Source of the DNA: a virus
Length of the DNA stretch: 26,712 nt
Direction: 5' to 3' (one strand)
IMG/VR virus record: IMGVR_UViG_3300014911_000632
Location: 1 to 26,712 of that record
Under the pieces are notes generated by a model. It ran no database searches and had not been told where the DNA came from. It was given only the letters and a program-made list of their open reading frames with translations. The translations under genes and the position numbers were made by a program. Shown in pieces: positions 1 to 6,719 of the stretch (positions within the stretch are counted from its first letter, which is position 1; every line of letters begins with the position of its first letter).

Positions 1-258
1 ATGCAAGGGGTGTTCAAAATGAAAAAAGAGCCAAAAAATGCGGAAGGGTCGCAAAGGACCTTGGTCAACTTGTATGACAAGAGAAACTCTTCAAAGCAAC
101 TCAAGACAGTAATTTTCACAAAGCACGTTCCTAAATTCGTTGACCTTGACCTTAAGACTATTGGACCTTTCAAGCCTGGAGACATTCTCAGAACTCATAT
201 TGACATTGCTAATCTGCTTATTTTGAAAGGCAGAGCAAAGGAGTTCGATATAGATTGA
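1..258 (+). CDS. GINS B-domain-like small protein
   Basis: Protein of 85 residues from the first ATG, or 79 from an internal ATG at 19. The second start has a Shine-Dalgarno-like aggggtg at 6-12 and may be the true one. From about residue 37 to the end it follows the pattern of the B-domain of archaeal GINS replication proteins: a beta-rich FxxxVPKFVDLDLKTIGPFK stretch, then GDIL and a final helix ending LLILKGRAKEF. In the family, GINS (Gins51/Gins23) bridges the MCM helicase to other replisome parts, and the small B-domain is one of its two domains. The helical A-domain is absent, so this is a stand-alone B-domain with a short basic N-terminal tail (residues 1-30). I infer a DNA replication or host-replisome contact role. 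The call rests on pattern recognition only. A small unrelated beta protein is the alternative. Confidence 0.5.
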   Translation: MQGVFKMKKEPKNAEGSQRTLVNLYDKRNSSKQLKTVIFTKHVPKFVDLDLKTIGPFKPGDILRTHIDIANLLILKGRAKEFDID

Positions 259-273
259 CGGGAGGTGATTCAA

Positions 274-441
274 GTGGGTGAAATAGAAAACATCAGGAAA
301 AGAATCCTTGCGGACATAGCCGCAATGAAACAAGACAACAATTCCTGGAAAAGGCAAATCCAGGAGAATGAGAGAAAAATAGCGGAACTTGAGCAAGCAG
401 CTGAAGTTCTAGGAAAGATAAGCGGAGGTGCTGAACAATGA
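274..441 (+). CDS. Small coiled-coil protein, unknown function
   Basis: A 55-residue ORF starting at GTG, placed by a near-perfect Shine-Dalgarno ggaggtgatt at 261-270. The product is highly charged and almost wholly helical, with a heptad-like run (IRKRIL, MKQDN, IQENERKIAELEQAAEVL) that suggests a short coiled coil or helical hairpin. There is no signal peptide, membrane segment or cysteine. Its stop overlaps the start of the next gene (ATGA-type), so the two are probably translationally coupled. No function is recognised. It lies between a replication-like protein and a methyltransferase, in the early-type cluster before the packaging genes. Confidence 0.6.
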   Translation: MGEIENIRKRILADIAAMKQDNNSWKRQIQENERKIAELEQAAEVLGKISGGAEQ

Positions 442-596
442 AACCGCTAAAGAGAAGGTACGTCTATGAAGAAAACTTTGAAGAAATAATGGCGTGGGCT
501 CATTCAAGAGGCATAAGAGCTCCAAACAGGAAGGATAACTTCCCTTATTTTCTCGATGCCTACTTGAAAGAACTGAAAGGAGAATCAACACAATGA
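438..596 (+). CDS. Small basic protein, unknown function
   Basis: A 52-residue ORF starting at ATG 438, with Shine-Dalgarno ggaggtg at 424-430 inside the end of the previous gene. It is rich in Lys, Arg and aromatic residues (KPLKRRYVYEENFEE, then AWAHSRGIRAPNRKDN and a C-terminal helix FLDAYLKELKG). The pattern could be a small helical nucleic-acid-binding protein, but no family is recognised. The four-base overlap with the upstream stop and the 21-base gap to the methyltransferase place it in the same transcript. Confidence 0.55.
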   Translation: MKPLKRRYVYEENFEEIMAWAHSRGIRAPNRKDNFPYFLDAYLKELKGESTQ

Positions 597-617
597 ACTT
601 GTTGGAGGTAGAACAAT

Positions 618-1565
618 ATGTGGAAAGGGTATGAAGCACTGCCAAGTTATTTTGGCGGAAAAAGAAAATTAGCCAGGAGAATACTCAGCTATGCAGAAGG
701 AAAAGTTTTCATCGATGCGTTTTTAGGAGGTGGCAGCGTTTCCTTATTGGCAAAAGCAAAAGGCTTCAAAGTAATATGCAATGACATTGCTGAGAGGTCA
801 CGAATTGTTGGAAAGGCCATTATAGAAAACAAGAACAAGAAATTAACTGATTATGACATTTACTCATTGTTTAAGGAAACTGATAATAATTTCATACGAG
901 ATAATTTTCCGAACCTGGCTCTTGAAAAAGACGTGAAGTTTCTTGACAACGCTTTTGCTAATGCCAAGACAGACCTTCAGAAACTACTGCTCATCAAGTT
1001 TCTCTTCAAATATAAACCATTTAGCATGTTGTCAAACAAAGTTCCTAAGGACTTGTCAAACTGCAATTTAAAGGTCATAAAGCCGCACTTGAAATATATG
1101 TTTAAGCCGATAAGAACCTTGAAAAGAATAAAGGAACAAATTAATTATGGAATATTTGATAATGGCCAAGACAATGAGTTTCATCAAAAGGATGTTTTTG
1201 AATTCTTGAGAAACGTAAAGGGAGATACTATTTATTTTGATCCTCCTTACGCTGGCAGTCAGAGTTATGAGGAGTTCTACAATATACTTGATAGCATTCT
1301 GATGCAGAAGAAGATACCTGTTAAGAAAAGCAAGTTTAACTCTGCTGAAGCAGAAAAGTTTCTTCACAGGTTGCTTGACGAATCTATGCACATTAAGAAA
1401 GTAATATTCAGCTTTGGCGGCCCTAAGATTGACGGGCAGCAATTGTTGAAAATAGTGCAGGAGCATCGCCCTGCTGAACTGTATGAGATTAAGCATAAAT
1501 GGTCTATCACGGCCAGCAAGGAGCAGATGCAAACTGCAACAGAAATATTGGTGGTGACAAAATGA
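618..1565 (+). CDS. D12-class DNA N6-adenine methyltransferase (Dam-like)
   Basis: The 315-residue product has the family's ordered motifs: FGGK at residues 12-15, the S-adenosylmethionine-binding motif DAFLGGGS at 33-40, and the catalytic DPPY at 208-211, preceded by GDTIYF. This order matches D12 (Dam/MboIIA-type) enzymes, which move a methyl group from SAM to the N6 of adenine. The length is near the family norm and no motif is missing. The start at ATG 618 follows ggaggt at 604-609. No partner restriction endonuclease is seen nearby, so it is an orphan methylase that probably protects viral DNA from host restriction or marks it for packaging or regulation. Its stop overlaps the start of the ParB-like gene. 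The recognition site cannot be read from the sequence; GATC is a guess from the family. Confidence 0.9.
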   Translation: MWKGYEALPSYFGGKRKLARRILSYAEGKVFIDAFLGGGSVSLLAKAKGFKVICNDIAERSRIVGKAIIENKNKKLTDYDIYSLFKETDNNFIRDNFPNLALEKDVKFLDNAFANAKTDLQKLLLIKFLFKYKPFSMLSNKVPKDLSNCNLKVIKPHLKYMFKPIRTLKRIKEQINYGIFDNGQDNEFHQKDVFEFLRNVKGDTIYFDPPYAGSQSYEEFYNILDSILMQKKIPVKKSKFNSAEAEKFLHRLLDESMHIKKVIFSFGGPKIDGQQLLKIVQEHRPAELYEIKHKWSITASKEQMQTATEILVVTK

Positions 1566-2227
1566 AAACTGAAAAAATACCAATGGAGTTAATCGAAGAA
1601 AACAACTACAATCCAAATGAGATGGATGAGAACAAGTTCAAGAAACTTGTCTTGAACATAAAACGCAAGGGTTTCAGGAAGCCTATTGAAGTGAGGAAAG
1701 TAGGGGAGAAGTACGTTATAATTGACGGAGCTCATAGATTCAGGGCTTGTAAGGAATTAGGTTACACCGAAATTGATTGCATAGTTGATGATGTTGATGA
1801 AACTGAGGCCATGATTGACACCCTCAACGCAAACATTCATGGCACCCATAATCCTTACAAGGAGGCGCAAATATTCAAGCAGATTCACGAGAGGTACACT
1901 CTCAGGGATATTGAGAAGTTGACTATTTTTAATCAGTCTGAGATTAAGGACAGGCTTGAGTTGCTTAGTCTTTCTCCTGCAATACAGAAAGAGATTGAGA
2001 AAAGGGAGAAGGCTGAAGCGAGGGAGGCGCCAGTAGTTCTTACTTTTATGATTAAGGAAGCCGAGAAAGAGATTGTAATGAAAGCTCTTGATCTTTGCGA
2101 GAACTCTTCAGACAAGAACAAGGCCCTGGTAGAGTTATGCCAGAAATCGCTTAATTTTATGGAGGTGAAAAACGTTGGAGAAGAAAGCGAGCAGTCAAAC
2201 GAGCAGTCAACATCCAAAACTGCGTAA
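1562..2227 (+). CDS. ParB/Srx-fold domain protein
   Basis: The 221-residue product begins at ATG 1562, overlapping the methylase stop (ATGA) and following ggtggtgac. An upstream in-frame ATG at 1499 would run deep into the methylase gene and has no ribosome-binding site. Residues 1-95 fit the ParB N-terminal fold: KIPMELIEENNYNPNEM, then KxxGFRKPIEVR, and the DGAHR box at residues 55-59 (IIDGAHRFRACKELGY). In ParB this box binds CTP or phosphate; in related phage proteins the domain is often called a ParB-like nuclease. A helical segment follows at 105-165 (NPYKEAQIFKQI, then DIEKL and SEIKDRLELLSLSPAIQ), resembling the ParB helix-turn-helix region. The tail is acidic and Ser/Gln-rich. Such genes often sit with methylases just before terminase genes in phages. 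A role in DNA modification or packaging is inferred. Confidence 0.8.
   Translation: MKTEKIPMELIEENNYNPNEMDENKFKKLVLNIKRKGFRKPIEVRKVGEKYVIIDGAHRFRACKELGYTEIDCIVDDVDETEAMIDTLNANIHGTHNPYKEAQIFKQIHERYTLRDIEKLTIFNQSEIKDRLELLSLSPAIQKEIEKREKAEAREAPVVLTFMIKEAEKEIVMKALDLCENSSDKNKALVELCQKSLNFMEVKNVGEESEQSNEQSTSKTA
2161..2168 (+). promoter_or_regulatory. Ribosome binding site fixing a TTG start at 2175
   Basis: The string ggaggtga lies inside the 3' end of the ParB-like gene, six bases before TTG 2175. No ATG or GTG in that frame is as well placed. The site therefore supports a rare TTG start for the terminase-small-like gene and an overlap of about 50 bases. Confidence 0.6.
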
Positions 2228-2768
2228 CTTTAAGGGAAACATTCACACATTAACGGAAGAGGACAGGAGGAAGGCAGGGAAAACTATGACGCCAAAAAGA
2301 AGGCTTGCTAACACGCTTAATCCTATGAAGACTGGCAGGTACTCCAAAAGAGTTCCTCACTGCCATACTTGTGTCTTCAAAAACAGATGCAGTGCCTATG
2401 ATCCTAAAGACCCAAAAGCAGCATGCAAAGTAATTGATATTCCTAACTATTTTCATCTTATGAGTGCCTTGACTTTTCGCACAGAAGAAGATTTTGATGA
2501 TTTTGTGAACAAACTCACTCAAAGATTGTATCTGAAGAATATGACCAGTGATGACTGGGACAAAATGAAAGACTTCTTGTTGATATTTCTAAGGGTCAAA
2601 GACTCAAAATTCAGGAATCCCAGAGAACAAACAGTCAACATCCAGATCAATAATTTTCATGAGGAGTTCAACTTGTTCAAAGATGTCACTTTGAAAGTGC
2701 TGAGAAAACATCCTGAAGTTATGAAGGAATGGAGGAATGCTCTTGATGCTGCCAAACAATCCGATTGA
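2175..2768 (+). CDS. Putative terminase small subunit with Cys4 cluster
   Basis: The 197-residue protein starts at TTG, chosen from the strong Shine-Dalgarno six bases upstream. Its N-terminus is basic and contains NPMKTGRYSKR, followed by a cysteine cluster H62, C63, C66, C72, C84 (CHTC, then RC and AC), which looks like a zinc or iron-sulfur site. The rest is helical with many charged residues. It lies directly upstream of and overlaps the large terminase gene, the standard place for TerS, whose role is to recognise viral DNA and start packaging. A basic segment plus a Cys cluster after a TGxYSK-like string occurs in some phage terminase-small-like proteins. The assignment rests on position and this loose resemblance. 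A separate DNA-binding regulator is possible. Confidence 0.5.
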   Translation: MEKKASSQTSSQHPKLRNFKGNIHTLTEEDRRKAGKTMTPKRRLANTLNPMKTGRYSKRVPHCHTCVFKNRCSAYDPKDPKAACKVIDIPNYFHLMSALTFRTEEDFDDFVNKLTQRLYLKNMTSDDWDKMKDFLLIFLRVKDSKFRNPREQTVNIQINNFHEEFNLFKDVTLKVLRKHPEVMKEWRNALDAAKQSD

Positions 2769-4212
2769 AACAGCGCTCTTTGAAAGTTTTAAAGAGCCGA
2801 CTTATGAGAACTTCATAGGATTTGTGAAGAGGTATCTCGCTCCTTATATGGAACAAGAATTTGTGGAAGAAGACTATTACAAGGAGTGGTTTGAACTTGA
2901 GCAAAAATACCAATACAATGCGATTGAAGCGCCAAGGGGACATAGCAAGAGTGAAAACTTCACAGTTTGGTTTACTATTTATTATGCTGTTTATGATCTC
3001 AAACACGAACAAATAATCTCATCTGTAAGCGGAGATCAGACAAATGAATTATTTGACAGGATTAAATATTTCTTCTATGTAAGTCCTTATCTTAATAGGA
3101 ATTTTAAGCCAGAAGGAGCTGACAAGAATGTCAGTTTAAGTTCCTGGAACTCAAAAAAGATCGTTCTCAAGAATGATGCTGTAATTCATGCGAGAAGTAT
3201 TGCTGGCAAGTGGAGAGGTCTTCACGTTGACAGGATTGTTTGTGATGACATCATTACAGAAGACAGCACGTTAAGCGATAAGCAAACCATTAACAAGTTT
3301 TATTCAGCCGTGTTTAATTGCTCAACCGCAAAGAAAGGAAGCATAACTGTAATTGGGACTCCCTTGCGTTATTCAGACATACTTTTTGATCTTAAGGCCA
3401 ATAAGCAATTTAATTTCAAGGTTTACCCTGCTATTCTTAACTTTGAGGAGAGAAAGGTATTATCTCCTAAAAGAAAATCTTTTGATGAATTGATGAGGAT
3501 CAAAGAAACCATAGGTTCTTTGAGGTTTCAGTGCGAGTTCATGCTTAATCCTATCGATGATCACAGTTCTATCTTCAAGAGGGCTTGGCTGAGAAGGGCA
3601 AGAAATGAGAGCATAGAACTGATTAGGAACAGAAGGGAACTTCAACAGTACGGTTTTGAAGTCACGTCTATTATGTGCGGTGCTGATTTCGCTTTCTCTG
3701 AAAGGAAAAGCGCAAACTATTCAGTGTTTTTGACATTAGCAAGACTGACTGATGGCAGACTCTTGCTTTGTGATTTTTTCAGGAAAAAAGGAATGACTGG
3801 CCAGCAACAGATTGACAAGTTAAGAGAACTTCATTCAGCATATGATTATGATGTTATGGCATTGGAAGAAAACAGCATTATGGCAATAAGCAGGGATATC
3901 AAGAACATTGGCTTGCCCATAAAGACCCTTAGGACAGGAACAAGGGACACAGACGTTTCAATCTCAAAAACAAATGCGATCTTAAGGATGACCACGTGGT
4001 TTGAGAATAATCAAGTTGTCATACCTTATGCGAGTGAAGAAGCTAAAGAAAAGTACGAACTTCTTGAGCAAGAGTTCCTGAGTTTTGCTCTTGAGGATGG
4101 GAAGATTACAGAAATAGGAGTTCATCCAGACATTCCAATAGCTTTTGTTTATGCAGCTGAAGCTGTGAAAAGAACAACCCCCACAGGTTTTGTCACAAGC
4201 ATAGTCAGATAA
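2746..4212 (+). CDS. terL: Terminase large subunit (ATPase and nuclease)
   Basis: The 488-residue DNA-packaging motor has the expected two parts. The ATPase part has a Walker A APRGHSKS at residues 62-69 and a Walker B VDRIVCDD with acidic residues 167-168. The RNase H-like nuclease part has three acidic positions: D314 (CGADFAF), E374/E375 (ALEENS) and D462 (HPDIPIAF). No motif is missing and the length is normal. ATG 2746 is preferred because ggagg at 2731-2735 lies ten bases upstream; the earlier in-frame ATG at 2737 is only one base from that site. The gene overlaps the end of the putative TerS. It drives ATP-dependent DNA translocation into the prohead and cuts genome units. Confidence 0.95.
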   Translation: MLPNNPIETALFESFKEPTYENFIGFVKRYLAPYMEQEFVEEDYYKEWFELEQKYQYNAIEAPRGHSKSENFTVWFTIYYAVYDLKHEQIISSVSGDQTNELFDRIKYFFYVSPYLNRNFKPEGADKNVSLSSWNSKKIVLKNDAVIHARSIAGKWRGLHVDRIVCDDIITEDSTLSDKQTINKFYSAVFNCSTAKKGSITVIGTPLRYSDILFDLKANKQFNFKVYPAILNFEERKVLSPKRKSFDELMRIKETIGSLRFQCEFMLNPIDDHSSIFKRAWLRRARNESIELIRNRRELQQYGFEVTSIMCGADFAFSERKSANYSVFLTLARLTDGRLLLCDFFRKKGMTGQQQIDKLRELHSAYDYDVMALEENSIMAISRDIKNIGLPIKTLRTGTRDTDVSISKTNAILRMTTWFENNQVVIPYASEEAKEKYELLEQEFLSFALEDGKITEIGVHPDIPIAFVYAAEAVKRTTPTGFVTSIVR

Positions 4213-4235
4213 AAAAAAGGAGGTAAGGAAACAAG

Positions 4236-4610
4236 ATGTTTGAACCAGATAAACTATCCAAGCGAGACAAGAGAATACTGAAAGCCCTGTTGTACTTTTA
4301 TCCCAGGAAGAAAAGCGCTGCTCAAATCCACAATTACATCTCAAAATATTGGCAGAAGAGCGGCATAAGGAATGCGAAAGCATTAGGACATATTTTGATG
4401 AGGTTTCCTGTTGATTCTGAATTAACAGTGATCAGTTCAGTGACTAAAACTGGGATAATAAACAGCAGATATTTGAGGATTTATGTTCTCAAAAAGAACT
4501 TCGTGAAGAAATATTATAAAGAAAAAAATGACCTGATAAAATTGGGAAATAAGAAGTCACGACGCAGTTCAAAGGCTAAAAAAGATGGAAGAACAAAAAG
4601 AAAAAAGTAA
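4236..4610 (+). CDS. Basic, possibly winged-helix protein
   Basis: The 124-residue protein follows a clear Shine-Dalgarno (aaaggaggt at 4217-4225). Residues 6-60 read like a helix-turn-helix or winged-helix unit: LSKRDKRILKALLYFYP, then SAAQIHNYISKYW and a helix NAKALGHILMRFP, followed by a beta-like wing (ELTVISSV, SRYLRIYVL). The last 25 residues are almost all Lys/Arg/Ser (KKSRRSSKAKKDGRTKRKK), a tail suited to nucleic acid. It sits between TerL and portal, where an accessory packaging or regulatory DNA-binding protein would fit. The 3' end overlaps the portal start by 26 bases. No named family is recognised. Confidence 0.6.
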   Translation: MFEPDKLSKRDKRILKALLYFYPRKKSAAQIHNYISKYWQKSGIRNAKALGHILMRFPVDSELTVISSVTKTGIINSRYLRIYVLKKNFVKKYYKEKNDLIKLGNKKSRRSSKAKKDGRTKRKK

Positions 4611-6669
4611 GCATTTTATGGTTCTGTCGCAAGTTAATGAAGGTGTACGGCAGACTGCGATCACAGTAGATTATTCTATCGTAAATTATGCCAAGCTTGA
4701 AAGCATTTACAAGACAGACCAAATGATCTTCCAAGCAATAAATATCATCAGCACATTCGCAATATCAAAAGGTTACGAGTACATAGTCAGCGAGAACACA
4801 GATGAACAGCTTGAAATGAAAGAAAAGATCCTTTCTTTCGATGCAAAAGTCGGTCTTTCGAAACTGTTGACAGATGTTGTGAGGCATCTGCACATTTATG
4901 GCAACGCATATCTTGAAATAGTTTATTCTAAAACAGATAAGAATAAAGTTGTCGATCTCGCACTTATTGATCCTAAAACAATATCCTTCAAGAAAAGAGG
5001 AAATGGGGAGATTGATTTTGATGAGAGTGGAAACATTAAAGGTTATGTGCAGAAAGTAAATGCCAAGACAGTGGATTTGTCACCAGATCAGATAATTCAT
5101 TTCAGAATAAACACGATTGCGGACTCTCTTACTGGAACAGGAATTATAGAACCTTTAATAAAAGTCATTGAAGCAAAAAGAAACATTGAGATTGGACTTG
5201 CAGAAGCAGTGTATCGCCACGGTTTTCCTCAGTTTCATGTAAAGTTAGGTGATTCTGATCACCAGCCAACAACCGATCAAGTGACTGAGGAAAGCGAGAA
5301 GTACAAGAGAATCAATTCAAAATCTGAATTTGTCACGCCATATTATTACGATATAAAACTCTTGGAAGCTCCTTCCTTAAAGGGCGGCGAGAGTTATTTG
5401 AAATACTTCATAGATCAAATTGTTGCAGGCACAGGAGTTCCTCAAAGCATATTATTAGGAACAGGAGAAGGAAGCAACAGAGCCACTTCATTCACTCAGC
5501 AACAGAATTTCTTTCTTTACATAGGCGGAGTGCAGATGCTATTAGCTGAAACGCTTCAGAAAAACTTGTTTACTAAATTGCTTGGCGTTGATGAAAGTCC
5601 TGTGTATATGGTCTTTAATTCTCTGCAAACAAAGACTGATCTCGAATTAGCGCAAGAAAGGGAAATCTATCTGAGAAACGGTGTTTTGACTCCTGATGAG
5701 GTCAGGCAAGAGATGGGTCTGGAACCTATTTCTTCACCCCCAACAACTGAGCAGAACATCTCTGATGATTCATCAGGAGATTTTATTTTTTCAGAGAATG
5801 AGTTTCTCAGCAATAAAGACCTGATGCTTGAAGAGGACGATGACTTTGAAAAAGTCTTTGGTCCTTATGCAGATAATTTCAAGGCAGCTGACAACCTTGA
5901 TTTCGGAGGGATACTTCAAGAACTGGGAAAACCAATAAGATCACGTTTCATAAAAGATCAACACATACTTACTCACAGGATTAATAAAATCATGGACAGA
6001 TCAAGAAAGAAGATACTTAACTTAATCGATGAAGCGCTTGGAGATAAGGATAAAAAACTTGCAGCAGAAGACTTGGTGATTGATCCTGAACTTCTTGCTC
6101 CTGAAAGGGATGCTTTGATAGCTGCCGTGTTCCTTGATTCAAAGAAGAAATTCAAGCAAGGAATTAAGCTTGGAGAGGAGTTCATAAAGAAAAAACATCC
6201 TGTAGTCGCAGGAATCAAAGTCAAAAGCACAGTTAATGAGCAGGCAATAAAAGCGCTTGATCTCCGTTCAACTCAGCTTGCCAAGACTGTTTCTGGAGAT
6301 CTTTTGAAAGCAACCCAAACAGTTATACGTGAAGGACTCCAGGCAAGGAAAGGAGCAAGACAACTCAAGGAAGACATTGAGAAAGTATTTGAAAGGTTCG
6401 GAGGGACTCCAGGAAGATTTAACAAGATAGGCACAAGGGCAGAACTAATAGCAAGGACAGAACTGCACAGGTCATTTATTGATGGAACTCTTCAAAGTTT
6501 CAAGGAATTAAGGGTTGAAAGACTCAGAATGATAGTCAACGTTGGTGCTTGCGAGCAATGCTTGGATGTGGCGGCAGACAATCAAGAAACACCCATTCAT
6601 TTATCTGACGGAATAATTCCTGTTCATCCAAGATGCAGATGCGGGTGGGTGGCCAAAACCATTAGATAA
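4585..6669 (+). CDS. Portal protein fused to MuF-like head morphogenesis domain
   Basis: The 694-residue protein has two parts. Residues 20-400 look like an HK97-type portal: an early helical segment (TDQMIFQAINIISTFA), HLHIYGNAYLEIVY, DQIIHFRIN, and QIVAGTGVPQSILLGTGEGSNRA typical of the stem/wing region. Residues about 560-694 match the MuF (Mu gpF/SPP1 gp7) domain: GTRAELIARTELHRS, then a metal-like cluster C656, C659, H681, C684 and C686 (ACEQC and HPRCRC). An acidic, low-complexity linker lies around 395-430. The portal forms the dodecameric DNA gate. MuF proteins are usually separate minor head proteins that may be injected. Here there is no stop between them. ATG 4585 or ATG 4618 could start it; neither has a strong ribosome-binding site. 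Confidence 0.9.
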   Translation: MEEQKEKSKHFMVLSQVNEGVRQTAITVDYSIVNYAKLESIYKTDQMIFQAINIISTFAISKGYEYIVSENTDEQLEMKEKILSFDAKVGLSKLLTDVVRHLHIYGNAYLEIVYSKTDKNKVVDLALIDPKTISFKKRGNGEIDFDESGNIKGYVQKVNAKTVDLSPDQIIHFRINTIADSLTGTGIIEPLIKVIEAKRNIEIGLAEAVYRHGFPQFHVKLGDSDHQPTTDQVTEESEKYKRINSKSEFVTPYYYDIKLLEAPSLKGGESYLKYFIDQIVAGTGVPQSILLGTGEGSNRATSFTQQQNFFLYIGGVQMLLAETLQKNLFTKLLGVDESPVYMVFNSLQTKTDLELAQEREIYLRNGVLTPDEVRQEMGLEPISSPPTTEQNISDDSSGDFIFSENEFLSNKDLMLEEDDDFEKVFGPYADNFKAADNLDFGGILQELGKPIRSRFIKDQHILTHRINKIMDRSRKKILNLIDEALGDKDKKLAAEDLVIDPELLAPERDALIAAVFLDSKKKFKQGIKLGEEFIKKKHPVVAGIKVKSTVNEQAIKALDLRSTQLAKTVSGDLLKATQTVIREGLQARKGARQLKEDIEKVFERFGGTPGRFNKIGTRAELIARTELHRSFIDGTLQSFKELRVERLRMIVNVGACEQCLDVAADNQETPIHLSDGIIPVHPRCRCGWVAKTIR

Positions 6670-6687
6670 TTTAGGCTTCTACTAAAA

Positions 6688-6719
6688 TAATATTAAGAAA
6701 AAAATAGATTTCTCAACTT
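6688..6719 (+). promoter_or_regulatory. Archaeal-type promoter (TATA-like box) before the protease gene
   Basis: The 50-base gap before ATG 6720 has no Shine-Dalgarno. It holds taatattaagaaaaaaa starting exactly 32 bases before the ATG, with the TATA-like core centred 28 bases before it. Archaeal TATA boxes lie about 25-27 bases before transcription starts, so a leaderless or nearly leaderless mRNA is expected. The same element at the same spacing precedes ATG 13205 and ATG 23358. Confidence 0.55.

Noticed and set aside
593-634. 13-codon ORF overlapping the stop of the 52-residue gene and the methylase start
   Set aside because: Too short, and it contains the ribosome-binding site of the methylase gene.
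1068-1616. 182-codon open frame on the - strand under the methylase gene
   Set aside because: The + strand frame has all methylase motifs. The antisense product has no recognisable domain and overlaps two coupled genes.
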